In this document: in pieces, positions 11,011 through 19,338 of the stretch | Position numbering within the stretch: the first letter of the stretch is position 1 | Layout of the letters: each line of letters opens with the position of its first letter | DNA from: Helicobacter cetorum MIT 00-7128 | GTDB lineage: Bacteria > Campylobacterota > Campylobacteria > Campylobacterales > Helicobacteraceae | Length of the DNA stretch: 64,000 bases | Reading direction: 5' to 3' | NCBI RefSeq assembly: GCF_000259255.1 | Contig: NC_017737.1 | Location: 124,001-188,000, forward strand | Program-made: the position numbers and the translations under genes | The notes under the pieces: generated by a model | Seen by the model: the letters and a program-made list of their open reading frames with translations, nothing else | Databases searched by the model: none | What the model was told of the DNA's origin: nothing

Positions 11011-11325
11011 CTATTTGGCTTCCATAGAAGTTACTTCTACATCTACTTCAGGGGCTAAATCCAACTTCATCAAGCTATCTACTGTTTCTGGTGTCGCTGA
11101 AACAATATCAATCAATCGGCTATACACCCTAATTTCAAACTGCTCTCTTGAATCCTTGTTAATGTGTGGAGAGCGTAAAACAGTGTAGCGCTTGTTTTTT
11201 GTAGGTAAAGGAATAGGCCCTCTAATTTCAGAACCAGAACGCTTTACTGCCTCCACAATCGCTACAACTGAGCGGTCCAACACCCTGTGGTCATAAGCTT
11301 TGAGCTTTAACCTGATTTTTTCCAT
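11011..11325 (-). CDS. rpsJ: 30S ribosomal protein S10
   Basis: I took the ATG at 11323-11325, giving [20 protein letters not shown] (104 residues, the family length) with a TAGGAGAGT ribosome-binding site. An in-frame upstream extension to 11379 has no family similarity and no binding site. S10 is both a ribosomal protein and the NusE antitermination factor. It is the first gene of the operon; its promoter is annotated just upstream. Confidence 0.97.
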   Translation of the reverse strand: MEKIRLKLKAYDHRVLDRSVVAIVEAVKRSGSEIRGPIPLPTKNKRYTVLRSPHINKDSREQFEIRVYSRLIDIVSATPETVDSLMKLDLAPEVDVEVTSMEAK

Positions 11326-11395
11326 ATAAAACTCTCCTAAAGAACTCGTTTCGCCCACTCTAAGAATAGGACAAAACAATAAATTAAAAACTAAA

Positions 11396-11424
11396 ATACT
11401 ACTAAAATTGCGCTACTTAGTCAA
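11396..11424 (-). promoter_or_regulatory. predicted sigma-80 promoter of the ribosomal operon
   Basis: On the minus strand a TTGACT -35 element (11419-11424) and a TAGTAT -10 element (11396-11401) are separated by 17 bases. Transcription would begin near 11389 and leave a leader of about 64 bases before rpsJ. This is the only good promoter I can see upstream of rpsJ. Confidence 0.5.
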
Positions 11425-11551
11425 TAAATCTAACGCTTTTTAGGCACTTTTTGGAATATTTTACTTCCTTTTTATAAGGAAATAATAAAGAAAACATGGC
11501 ATACTTTCACTTGTGAGTTAGACATTCTAAAAATAAAGATTGGGAGATATT

Positions 11552-12655
11552 ATGCCTTTTTCTTGTTTAAAGCCCTTTGGCCCTTTTGAGACTTCTTCTA
11601 ATGCCTTCTTGCAAAACCCCCTTTTAGATACAAGTAGCGATAGGATTTGTCTTTTAGGCGCACCACAAGTGGGTAAAAGCTCATTTGCTTTTGAAATGAC
11701 TAAGCATTTTAAAAGTCCCATTTACATAGATTATAATGACATGCGTTTGAATAAAAGCTCTCTAAGCGCTTGGCTTTTAAAATGGCATTTAGAAAAGAAA
11801 ATGGACTTGCTTATTTTGGATAATATTTCTCAATTAGATTTTAGCCTACCCAAAATCCCCAAAATTGTTCTAATTCCTAGCCTTCTAAGCCCTTTTAAAA
11901 TCCCACAAGACTTTACCCCCTACTACACATTAGGACTGATTTTTAAAGAATATATAACCTCATTTAAACCAAATACTCCCAAAAACATGCTTTTTAATCG
12001 CTTTTTAAAAGAGGGCAATACACTAGATTTACGCTTTTTTGAAAGCCACAACGAGCGAGAAAAAACCCTACAAAAACAAAAAAATATTAAACTTGCTTTT
12101 CAAACTTATGCGCCCCTACTCTCTAAAATATGTATCCATCAATCGCATTTCACAACAGCCTTTTATCTCTATACGCAACTAAAAAAAGAGTTAAAAATCT
12201 CTAAAGATACCCTTTATAAATTCTTGCATATTTTAGAAGAAAAACGCCTTATTTTTTTAGTGCCAAATTTTGAAAACAATAAAACCAAGCTCTATTTATA
12301 TGACTTTGCTCTCCCCTATCATTTAACTTCTAATCCCTCACTTTTAAGCGTATTTGAAAACATGGTTTTTTTGGAGCTTTATAAGCAATTCCCTTATTAT
12401 CAAATTCGCACTAAAGATAATGGTCTTTTTATTTTGCTTGAAAATTCAGTGCCAAAATTGGCTCTTATAGCGCATGTTTTCCCTACTCCAGCCTTTCTTA
12501 ATAAACAACTTTTATGGTGTGAAAAACATGCTTTAAAAACCCTTATTGTATCTATCAATGGGGATTCTAAAAGCGATAATCAAATATTCTCTAAAGCTTA
12601 TAAGCATATGAGTTTTATAGAATTTTCTTTAAATATTAAATCAATTTTAGTATAA
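11552..12655 (+). CDS. AAA-type ATPase of unknown function (HP1321-like)
   Basis: The ATG at 11552 has a GGGAGA ribosome-binding site five bases upstream and gives 367 residues; a TTG four codons earlier is less likely. The Walker A loop is GAPQVGKS (residues 36-43) and Walker B is MDLLILDNIS (about 84-93). The rest resembles the ATPase-plus-DUF4143 architecture, with a predicted winged-helix segment (YLYTQLKKELKISKDTLYKF) and a nuclease-like C-terminal part, common in archaeal-type ATPases. H. pylori has a homologue at this position. Function is not known. It is transcribed divergently from the ribosomal operon. Confidence 0.85.
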   Translation: MPFSCLKPFGPFETSSNAFLQNPLLDTSSDRICLLGAPQVGKSSFAFEMTKHFKSPIYIDYNDMRLNKSSLSAWLLKWHLEKKMDLLILDNISQLDFSLPKIPKIVLIPSLLSPFKIPQDFTPYYTLGLIFKEYITSFKPNTPKNMLFNRFLKEGNTLDLRFFESHNEREKTLQKQKNIKLAFQTYAPLLSKICIHQSHFTTAFYLYTQLKKELKISKDTLYKFLHILEEKRLIFLVPNFENNKTKLYLYDFALPYHLTSNPSLLSVFENMVFLELYKQFPYYQIRTKDNGLFILLENSVPKLALIAHVFPTPAFLNKQLLWCEKHALKTLIVSINGDSKSDNQIFSKAYKHMSFIEFSLNIKSILV

Positions 12656-12658
12656 TCT

Positions 12659-12746
12659 AAATACTTAAATACTTAAATACTTAAATACTTAAATACTTAA
12701 ATACTTAAATACTTAAATACTTAAATACTTAAATACTTAAATACTT
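12659..12746 (+). repeat. tandem 8-bp repeat, 11 copies, upstream of a promoter
   Basis: Eleven perfect head-to-tail copies of AAATACTT occupy 88 bases, starting 3 bases after the ATPase stop codon. The tract is non-coding. It ends about 15 bases before the expected -35 position of the next gene (-10 at 12784-12789), where length changes could alter transcription. Confidence 0.95.
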
Positions 12747-12783
12747 AATTATAGTTTTTTACAATTCATTAAACTATGAAACA

Positions 12784-12789
12784 TATAAT
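12784..12789 (+). promoter_or_regulatory. predicted -10 box followed by a leader hairpin
   Basis: A perfect TATAAT lies at 12784-12789, so transcription should start near 12796. The leader then begins with an inverted repeat (TTCTACTTT at 12799-12807 pairing with AAAGTAGAA at 12828-12836, with a smaller GTTG/CAAC stem inside). This could stabilise the mRNA. The 8-bp repeat tract lies just upstream. Confidence 0.5.
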
Positions 12790-12862
12790 TCACATCACTT
12801 CTACTTTTGGTTGTGCCAACAACTTATAAAGTAGAAATATTTTATTATTACAAGGAAATTTT

Positions 12863-13438
12863 ATGAAAAATTTCAAGGCTTTGAGTTTATGCGCTCTTTT
12901 GAGTTTAGGGTTTTTTAGTTCAGTTGCTTACGCAGAAAAGTTGCAAGATGTTGCAAGCTATCCTAATTGGGTGAAAGCCAATCTTTTTGCTCAAGACAAT
13001 CCGCTTAATCAATACATCGGTTCTGCTTCAATTTCAGATAAGCACCAATTCTTGTATTCTGAATACATTCATTATGAAGACAAACTTTCACCAGAAAAGA
13101 ATGCTGAGAAAATTGCCCTTTTAAGAGCTAGAATGAATGCTTATAGCACCTTAGAATCTCTTTTTCTTGCTAAAAAGGCTCGTGAGCGTCTCTACAAAGC
13201 TCTTAAAAAAGAAAATATCAATGCGATTTTTACAATCATTGATTTTTTAGTGTCTAAATCTGTTGCGATTGAGACTTTTGTTGATAAGAAAGAAAATCGT
13301 GTGTATGTGATGACTCAATTCCCTCATATTGAGCCTAGCGACTTAGTCAATTACTTTTCTTCAAGAGGTATAAAAATCTCTAAAGAAACCGCTGGTAGTT
13401 TGAGTGTAATTTTAGAAAGCTTACTCTTACTCTCATAA
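12863..13438 (+). CDS. secreted LPP20-like protein, paralogue 1 (HP1322-like)
   Basis: A 191-residue protein with a clear Sec signal peptide (MKNFKALSLCALLSLGFFSS, likely cut after AYA at about residue 24). There is no lipobox cysteine, so it should be periplasmic or released, not a lipoprotein. The mature part has an LPP20-like layout: YIGSASIS near the start, KNAEKIALLRARMNAYSTLE in the middle, and VYVMTQFPHIEP near the end. Function is unknown. A good AAGGAA site precedes the ATG. It is a paralogue of the gene at 13830-14450; H. pylori has, as I recall, a single copy here. Confidence 0.8.
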   Translation: MKNFKALSLCALLSLGFFSSVAYAEKLQDVASYPNWVKANLFAQDNPLNQYIGSASISDKHQFLYSEYIHYEDKLSPEKNAEKIALLRARMNAYSTLESLFLAKKARERLYKALKKENINAIFTIIDFLVSKSVAIETFVDKKENRVYVMTQFPHIEPSDLVNYFSSRGIKISKETAGSLSVILESLLLLS

Positions 13439-13440
13439 AA

Positions 13441-13477
13441 ATTTTGAGCTTAGAAAGGGGAGGCTAAGCTCTCAAAA
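13441..13477 (+). terminator. hairpin after paralogue 1
   Basis: ATTTTGAGCTTAG pairs with CTAAGCTCTCAAAAT (two-base bulge) immediately after the stop codon. A T-run follows a few bases later (TTTTTT near 13483). It probably ends the transcript of the first paralogue, so the second needs its own promoter. Confidence 0.55.
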
Positions 13478-13646
13478 TAAAGTTTTTTGAGAAATTTTGT
13501 AAAGATGAAACTTTTATTACTCATCAAAGGCTATTACATATCTCTATCATCTCTATATCTCTTTTTATTGAGCCTTAATCTTATAATAGTCCCTTGTTTA
13601 AAGGTTTCAGTAGGTAATAGAGATGATAAATAACATGGTTTTTAAT

Positions 13647-13705
13647 AAACATGAAATAAAATTTTACACCATTTATTTATTTATTTATTTATTTATTTCA
13701 TGTTT
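13647..13705. repeat. ATTT tetranucleotide repeat inside an inverted repeat
   Basis: Seven copies of ATTT (13671-13698) are followed by CATGTTT. The 14-base arm AAACATGAAATAAA (13647-13660) is a perfect inverted copy of TTTATTTCATGTTT (13692-13705), so the repeat forms part of a hairpin. A TATAAA -10-like box lies at 13722-13727, which puts the tract against the -35 position of paralogue 2. The rest of the 391-bp gap (13439-13829) holds a second inverted pair (TATCATCTCTAT at 13545-13556 with ATAGAGATGATA at 13617-13628) and a leader pair (CCTATTTTA at 13738-13746 with TAAAATAGG at 13788-13796). Confidence 0.85.
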
Positions 13706-13829
13706 GCTTAAGACAATTAGCTATAAACTCCAAAAAGCCTATTTTATGGTCGTTTGAAAATAACCTTTCATTATTTTCTAACAAAATTAAAATAGGAATG
13801 ATTTTAAATATATTTTAAAGGAATTTAAC

Positions 13830-14450
13830 ATGAAAATCTTCAAAACCTTAAGCTTATACGCCCTTTTAAGTCTAGGTATTTTTAGCTCACTTGCTTACGC
13901 AGAAAAGTTGCAAGACATTGCCAACTATCCTAATTGGCTTAAACTTAATTTCTTTGAACTAGATAACCCTCGCAACCAATATGTGGGTTCAGCCTCAATC
14001 AATAGCGGGAAACAAGACTTTTATTTTAACTATATCCCCTATGATGAAAAATTGCCCCCAATAAAAAATGCCGAAAAAATCGCTTTCTTAAGAGCCAAGT
14101 TAAACGCCTATAGTGCTTTAGAATCCATTCTAATTACTAAAAAAATGCGAGAACGCCTCTATGAAACCCTCCAAACTCAAAATAAAAATATCAATAGCTT
14201 GTTTAAAATCGTTGATTTCTTAGTGTCTAAATCCATTCTGGCCAAACAATATGCAGATACTACCAACCATCGCTTATATGTTATGGTGCAATTCCCCTTT
14301 ATTGACCCTAAAGAGCTTAGCGCCTATTTCAAAAAGCAAAATGCCGAGCTTTCTTTAGAGAATGCTAAAGCTATAAGCGCTATACTCAATAAGACCTTAT
14401 TTAGTAATCCAACCTCTTTTAGGCTTAAAACAAGGAATGGTGTTTTTTAA
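13830..14450 (+). CDS. secreted LPP20-like protein, paralogue 2 (HP1322-like)
   Basis: A 206-residue protein closely resembling the product of 12863-13438: signal peptide [20 protein letters not shown] (cut likely after AYA), the same [20 protein letters not shown] start, [27 protein letters not shown] and [19 protein letters not shown]. It has no lipobox cysteine. The mRNA has an AAAGGAA site. The last 26 bases overlap the 3' end of rnhB on the opposite strand, so the extra C-terminal tail ([10 protein letters not shown]) may have arisen by read-through into it. Function unknown. Confidence 0.8.
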   Translation: MKIFKTLSLYALLSLGIFSSLAYAEKLQDIANYPNWLKLNFFELDNPRNQYVGSASINSGKQDFYFNYIPYDEKLPPIKNAEKIAFLRAKLNAYSALESILITKKMRERLYETLQTQNKNINSLFKIVDFLVSKSILAKQYADTTNHRLYVMVQFPFIDPKELSAYFKKQNAELSLENAKAISAILNKTLFSNPTSFRLKTRNGVF

Positions 14451-15009
14451 TCACAAAACTACGCCGATGAAAGGGCGTAGCTCCTAATGTAGTTAATGCC
14501 TCTATGTGTGCCTTAGTCCCATAACCACAATTTTTATCCCAGCCGTATTGTGGATACAACGCATGCAAATCTAGCATTTCTTTATCTTTTGAAGTCTTAG
14601 CTAGAATGGATGCCATAGAAATTTGAGTAACCTTATCATCGCCTTTAATAATTGTTTGTAAGTTAGGATACTTTTGATTGAAACCAAACGCTGTATTGCC
14701 GTCCATATAAATCTCTTTAGCATAAAGGCTTAGATTTTCTAAGATTTCTTGCATAGCAAGTTTCAAGCACGCCCCTAAACCCCAACTATCAATTTCATCC
14801 GCACTTTTTGTAGCGATATGAAATTTCACACTATCGCACGATTTGATTTTGTCTTCTAAAAGAAAGCGTTTCTTTTGAGTGAGTTTCTTGCTGTCTTTAA
14901 CACCCATTTTTAAAAATTCTAAGGCTATCTCTTCTTTACACACCACCCCAGCTACAAAGAGCGAACCGGCTAAACACCCCCTACCCGCCTCATCAATGCC
15001 TAAGGTCAT
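14425..15009 (-). CDS. rnhB: ribonuclease HII
   Basis: A 194-residue type 2 RNase H that removes ribonucleotides from DNA. The N-terminal [13 protein letters not shown] carries the first catalytic Asp and Glu (residues 5-6 region); further acidic positions are in [10 protein letters not shown] and the [12 protein letters not shown] segment, and the C-terminal [16 protein letters not shown] motif is intact. It is convergent with paralogue 2 and overlaps it by 26 bases. Confidence 0.97.
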   Translation of the reverse strand: MTLGIDEAGRGCLAGSLFVAGVVCKEEIALEFLKMGVKDSKKLTQKKRFLLEDKIKSCDSVKFHIATKSADEIDSWGLGACLKLAMQEILENLSLYAKEIYMDGNTAFGFNQKYPNLQTIIKGDDKVTQISMASILAKTSKDKEMLDLHALYPQYGWDKNCGYGTKAHIEALTTLGATPFHRRSFVIKKHHSLF

Positions 15010-15018
15010 TTAACTATC

Positions 15019-15234
15019 CTATTTTACATACAAAAGAGTGCCGAAAGTTTTTAAAATATCACGCTCTAGCTGTTTATGACTATTACCATCGCTAGGCGTG
15101 CAAGAAAAAGTTAAGCGATGTTTTCCACACCTTAAGCTTGCATGCTTTTTATTCCTAGTCGTTTTTAAACCAAGGAGTTTGCCATACTTTTTGATAATTT
15201 TATTAACTTCTTTATGGTTACTTACTCTTTTCAC
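15019..15234 (-). CDS. HicA-like small protein, no visible antitoxin
   Basis: A 71-residue basic protein upstream of rnhB (9-bp gap). The pattern NKKHASLRCGKHRLTFSCTP followed by SHKQLERDILK matches the HicA layout: a His on a GxxH-type strand, a hairpin, a Pro-containing strand and a final helix. HicA proteins are dsRBD-fold mRNA interferases. No HicB-like partner is next to it, so it may be an orphan, inactive or have another role. A small gene also occurs near here in H. pylori. The 271-bp gap to the next gene (15235-15505) is AT-rich and shows nothing I can name. Confidence 0.55.
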   Translation of the reverse strand: MKRVSNHKEVNKIIKKYGKLLGLKTTRNKKHASLRCGKHRLTFSCTPSDGNSHKQLERDILKTFGTLLYVK

Positions 15235-15505
15235 TATTCTTTCTCCTTTGCTTTTTCTTATTTAAACAATTTTTATTTCATAACAAAGTCTAAAACCCCA
15301 ATTTTAGTTGGTTATCAAAGCCTATTAAAAAAGCAACATTTTAATGAGTTAAATTAAGCCATAATTAAGAGCGTGCAAAACCTTAAAATTATCAATTCTC
15401 CACGCCCCTTATGTTAGAATCCTAGCTTTTTCATATTGTTCCTAACAACTAGCAAGCTACCTAAAACTTAATACCATTAAAAATACACATTTAACTTACC
15501 CTATC

Positions 15506-15739
15506 CTACAAAGGACTACCCTTAAGCATTTCAAGAAACCTTGCTAGTTCCTTTTGAAAATTTTTCACGCTTTTCCTATCACTTGGCGATGAAGGAATAG
15601 GAAAAGAGTGTATTCCATTAGTGAGCTTTGCATGCTTGCCTCCCATATCCAAATACAATCCTAAGCTTTTATTATTATTTAATACTTCCCTCAAAAGCTC
15701 ACGAATTTCTTTAGACTTAGTGGCTTGATTAAGTAGCAT
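15506..15739 (-). CDS. HicA-like small protein downstream of a MazF-like toxin gene
   Basis: I took the ATG at 15737-15739 (MLLNQATKSKEIRELLREVL, 77 residues), which has an AGGAGA ribosome-binding site; a longer reading frame to 15778 lacks one. MGGKHAKLTNGIHSFPIPSS followed by SVKNFQKELARFLE again resembles HicA: a His after paired glycines, a strand with Pro and a terminal helix. It starts 28 bases after the MazF-like gene and is probably co-transcribed with it. It could be a second toxin or a non-classical antitoxin; the sequence alone does not decide. Confidence 0.55.
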   Translation of the reverse strand: MLLNQATKSKEIRELLREVLNNNKSLGLYLDMGGKHAKLTNGIHSFPIPSSPSDRKSVKNFQKELARFLEMLKGSPL

Positions 15740-15767
15740 TTTTTTCTCTCCTATGCTAAAAACCTTT

Positions 15768-16127
15768 TTAAAAATCAACTTTTAAAATATTCTCTTTAAA
15801 ACATTTTAAAATTTTTCTTAGCTCTTCTTTGGAACTTTTTCCCACATACTTTATAAAACGCTCATCATCTAAAGTCCTAATTTGAGACACATTGACATGC
15901 CCTTCTATCCCTTTAACTTGACATGCAAAAATATTTTGTTCTTTTTTGGGGCTTGTGCTCATAAAAAATCCTATGTAGGTTTTTGATTTTTCATTATAGG
16001 TGTTACAAGAGATAATATAAAAAGGGCGTGAGCCTCTTTGCTCATGCCCCTTGCAATTAGAATTTCCAAGTTCAACCATCCAAATTTGACCTTGCTCTTT
16101 TGGAAATTTTTCTTGTATTGTATGCAC
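15768..16127 (-). CDS. MazF/PemK-like endoribonuclease toxin
   Basis: A 119-residue protein with the PemK/MazF SH3-like layout: GQIWMVELG near the start, EQRGSRPFYIISCNTYN (the conserved Arg-x-Arg-Pro strand), FFMSTSP (the conserved Thr/Ser strand), then HVNVSQIRTLDDERFIKYVG. The start is GTG (16125-16127), three bases after the fumC stop, with an AAGG site inside the fumC end. No AbrB, RHH or Phd-type antitoxin precedes it; upstream is fumC itself. MazF enzymes cut mRNA at short motifs. The family call is good; activity and partner are not established. Confidence 0.72.
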   Translation of the reverse strand: MHTIQEKFPKEQGQIWMVELGNSNCKGHEQRGSRPFYIISCNTYNEKSKTYIGFFMSTSPKKEQNIFACQVKGIEGHVNVSQIRTLDDERFIKYVGKSSKEELRKILKCFKENILKVDF

Positions 16128-16130
16128 TAG

Positions 16131-17522
16131 TTACGCCTTAGGTCCTATCATTTTTTCAGGCACCACAAATTTATCAAAGTCAGTAGCACTCAATAGATTT
16201 AACTCCACAGCGCTTTCTTTTAAAGAAATGCCTTTTTTATGGGCGTTTTTAGCAATTTTGGCGGCGTTTTCATAGCCCACATGCGGATTGAGAGCGGTTA
16301 CTAACATTAAAGAATGGTGCAAGTAATAATCTATCTTTTCCCTATTAGGCTCAATGCCGCTCGCACAATGGGCATTAAAACTCTCCATACTATCTGCTAA
16401 TAGCCTTAAACTCTGTAAGAAATTATAAATAATCACAGGCTTAAAAACATTCAACTCAAAATTACCTTGACTTGCAGCAATACCAATGGCGGTATCATTA
16501 CCCATAACTTGCACGGCTACCATAGTTATGGCTTCACATTGTGTAGGATTAACTTTTCCGGGCATTATAGAGCTACCGGGCTCATTTTCAGGGATATTCA
16601 ATTCGCCCAAACCACAGCGTGGTCCGCTAGCAAGCCATCTAATATCATTAGCGATTTTCATTAAATTTGCAGCTAGGGCTTTAAAAGCCCCATGGGCATA
16701 AGTGAGTGCGTCATGGCTAGTGAGTGCGTGGAATTTATTAGGGGCTGAGATGAATCTCACGCCACTAAATTGCGTCAATTCTTCAGCCACTTTTTCACTC
16801 AATTCTGGGTGTGCGTTTAGCCCCGTGCCTACCGCTGTGCCACCTATGGCTAATTCTCTTAAATGCTCCAAACTCTCTAAAATCTGGGCTTTATTATGCT
16901 CTAGCATGCTCACATAACCGCTAAATTCTTGCCCCAAAGTCAAAGGTGTAGCGTCTTGTAAATGCGTGCGTCCGATTTTAACAATCTCTTTAAATTTCTC
17001 GCTCTTTTCTTTGAAAGTTTTTAATAGATTCTCTAAACTAGGAAGTAATTTATGCGTGATTTCTAGCACGCTCACAATATGCATAGCGGTAGGAAAAGTG
17101 TCGTTTGAGCTTTGAGACATGTTCACATCATCATTAGGGTGGATGAGTTTCTTCTCTCTAAAATTACCCCCTAAAATCTCGGTGGCTTTATTAGCTATCA
17201 CTTCATTTAAATTCATATTAGTTTGTGTACCAGAACCCGTTTGCCAAATAGCTAAAGGGAATTCGCCACACAACTCACCTTTTAAAATGCTATCGCACGC
17301 TTTAACAATGGCTTGTGATTTTTCTTCACTCAATTTTCCTAGCTTATGATTGACAATGGCTAGACTTCTTTTAAGCTTTGCAAACGCTCCAATTAATTCT
17401 TTTGGCATTTTCTCTGTGCCGATTTTAAAATTTTCAAAACTTCTTTGTGTTTGAGCCCCCCAATATTTGCTGTCATCTACTTTAACTTCGCCCATAGTGT
17501 CATGTTCAATTCTAAATTGCAT
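16131..17522 (-). CDS. fumC: class II fumarate hydratase
   Basis: A 463-residue class II fumarase converting fumarate and malate. Signatures: [57 protein letters not shown] and the catalytic-loop signature [16 protein letters not shown]. This heat-stable, iron-free type serves the branched citric-acid pathway of Helicobacter. Two toxin-like genes follow it in the same direction and may share its transcript. Confidence 0.98.
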   Translation of the reverse strand: MQFRIEHDTMGEVKVDDSKYWGAQTQRSFENFKIGTEKMPKELIGAFAKLKRSLAIVNHKLGKLSEEKSQAIVKACDSILKGELCGEFPLAIWQTGSGTQTNMNLNEVIANKATEILGGNFREKKLIHPNDDVNMSQSSNDTFPTAMHIVSVLEITHKLLPSLENLLKTFKEKSEKFKEIVKIGRTHLQDATPLTLGQEFSGYVSMLEHNKAQILESLEHLRELAIGGTAVGTGLNAHPELSEKVAEELTQFSGVRFISAPNKFHALTSHDALTYAHGAFKALAANLMKIANDIRWLASGPRCGLGELNIPENEPGSSIMPGKVNPTQCEAITMVAVQVMGNDTAIGIAASQGNFELNVFKPVIIYNFLQSLRLLADSMESFNAHCASGIEPNREKIDYYLHHSLMLVTALNPHVGYENAAKIAKNAHKKGISLKESAVELNLLSATDFDKFVVPEKMIGPKA

Positions 17523-17709
17523 GCTAATCCTTTAAAATTTAAATTTAAAAACCATAACAAGATAGCATAAACTCTTATACTAACCTACAACTGACCTTAT
17601 AAAAATCAAAAACCTAGCCCATTATTTCCACAATTTTTACACAAAAGACCATTAGAATGGCTCGCATAAGCAAGGGTATCCTTGTAATCTTAATTGGAAA
17701 GGTGTCATT

Positions 17710-18087
17710 ATGAAAAAATTGGCAACACTAGTTTTAGCAAGCTTGTTAAGCGTTACAGGTTTGAGCGCATGGGAGCAAACTCTCAAGGCTAATGATTTGG
17801 AAGTCAAAATCAAGTCTGTAGGTAATCCTACTAAAGGCGAAAACACTTTTGTGCTTAATCCTACTCTAAATGGCAAGGCATTAGAAAAAGCTCAAGTTCG
17901 TGTGCAATTTTTAATGCCTGAAATGCCCGGTATGCCAGCGATGAAAGAAATGACTAAAGTAAGCGAAAAAGATGGTGCTTATGAGGCTAAAGCAAACTTA
18001 TCTATGAGTGGGACATGGCAAGTGAGAGTAGATATTAAGTCTAAAGAGGGTAAAACTTATCGCACTAAAACAAGTGTAGATTTATAA
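17710..18087 (+). CDS. crdA: copper resistance determinant CrdA
   Basis: A 125-residue exported protein: signal peptide MKKLATLVLASLLSVTGLSA then a YtkA/FixH-like beta-sandwich with the methionine-rich loop FLMPEMPGMPAMKEMTK, a likely Cu(I) site. In H. pylori CrdA is copper-induced and needed for copper resistance. It is first in crdA-crdB-czcB-czcA, 9 bases before crdB. The 187-bp region upstream (17523-17709) should contain the CrdR-controlled promoter; I could not fix its elements. An AAAGG site precedes the ATG. Confidence 0.92.
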   Translation: MKKLATLVLASLLSVTGLSAWEQTLKANDLEVKIKSVGNPTKGENTFVLNPTLNGKALEKAQVRVQFLMPEMPGMPAMKEMTKVSEKDGAYEAKANLSMSGTWQVRVDIKSKEGKTYRTKTSVDL

Positions 18088-18096
18088 GGGTTTTGC

Positions 18097-19338
18097 ATGT
18101 GCACGCTATTTTTTAAAAAAGGCGTGTTCGCACGCTTTTTGGGACTTTTTTTAGTCGGGCTTACATGCAGTGCAAAGCTTTTAGCACAAGACAATATTCA
18201 AATAACTACAATTTATTCTAAATATCTTTCAAAAAACCAAAAAATACAAGCCTTGCAAGACCAAATTGATGCTCTAAGTTCTAAAGCAAAAGTAGTCAGC
18301 AAATGGGATAACCCTATTCTTTACCTAGGTTATAACAATGCTAGTGTGAGCAACTTCTATAGGCTTGATAGCACCTTAATGCAAAACATGAGTTTAGGTC
18401 TATCTCAAAAAGTAGATTTAAATGGTAAGCGTTTCACTCAGTCTAAAATTATAGACTTAGAAAAACAGAAAAAAATTTTAGAACTCAAAAAAACCAAACA
18501 ACAATTAGCGATTAACTTGATGATAAATGGTATTGAAAATTATAAGAACCAACAAGAACTCAAGCTTTTAGAAGTAGCGATTAAAAATTTAGAAAATACT
18601 CTCTATAAAGCCAATAATTCTAGCTCGCCCAATCTTGTAGCGATTGCTAAATTAGAAATTTTAAAATCGCAATTAGAAATCAAAAAGAATAATTTAGAAG
18701 ACGCTTTGTCCAATAGCCATTATGTAATGAGTGAGCTAACTTTTGGAGGAAATGAGCTTTTAAGCATAGCTCCTAAAGATTTTGAGCTCAACAAAGAACA
18801 AGAAATGCAAAAAATCAATAATACCAACTACGACATTGCTATGGCTAAAATTGACGAACAAAAAGCGCAAAAGGATATTACCCTTGCTAAAAAAAGCTTT
18901 TTTGATGATGTGAATATTACCGGCGTGTATTATTTCCGTAGCCAACGCTACTATAACTATGATATGTTTAGTATCGGTATGGCAATCCCCCTACCTATAT
19001 ATGGCAAGCAAGCTAGATTAGTAGAGCAAAAAAAAAGAGAGAGTCTAGCCTCTAAAAGCGAAGTGGAAAACGCCAAAAACCGCACACACCATTTAGCACT
19101 AAAGCTCATCAAAAAAATTGAAACCCTGCAAAAAAACTTGCAAGCAATCAATAAAATATTAGAGCAAAATGAAAAAATTGTGCAAATTTATGCGTCTGAT
19201 TTGCCATCTGGTAGCGATTATAACGCTTATTACAATTCTTTCAATGACAAAATCAACATTGAAATCACTCAAATTGAAACTTTAAGCGCTTTAAATAGCA
19301 CTTATTTGTCTTTACAAAACCTTAAAGGATTAGAATGA
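18097..19338 (+). CDS. crdB: outer-membrane efflux protein CrdB (TolC/CusC-like)
   Basis: A 413-residue outer-membrane factor with a signal peptide ending near LLAQ. Long coiled-coil helices flank beta segments (IDLEKQKKILELKKTKQQLA; LGLSQKVDLNGKRFTQSK; GMAIPLPIYGKQARLVEQKK), the TolC-family pattern. It should form the outer-membrane channel for the CzcBA pump. Its stop overlaps the czcB start (ATGA). Confidence 0.9.
   Translation: MCTLFFKKGVFARFLGLFLVGLTCSAKLLAQDNIQITTIYSKYLSKNQKIQALQDQIDALSSKAKVVSKWDNPILYLGYNNASVSNFYRLDSTLMQNMSLGLSQKVDLNGKRFTQSKIIDLEKQKKILELKKTKQQLAINLMINGIENYKNQQELKLLEVAIKNLENTLYKANNSSSPNLVAIAKLEILKSQLEIKKNNLEDALSNSHYVMSELTFGGNELLSIAPKDFELNKEQEMQKINNTNYDIAMAKIDEQKAQKDITLAKKSFFDDVNITGVYYFRSQRYYNYDMFSIGMAIPLPIYGKQARLVEQKKRESLASKSEVENAKNRTHHLALKLIKKIETLQKNLQAINKILEQNEKIVQIYASDLPSGSDYNAYYNSFNDKINIEITQIETLSALNSTYLSLQNLKGLE

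Noticed and set aside
12653..12760. The 8-bp repeat tract as a phase-variable coding region of the ATPase
   Set aside because: The ATPase stop codon (TAA, 12653-12655) lies before the repeat, and no frame runs through it into another gene.
12659..13700. A CRISPR array made of the short repeats
   Set aside because: The repeats are 8 bp and 4 bp with no spacers, and there are no cas genes in the window.
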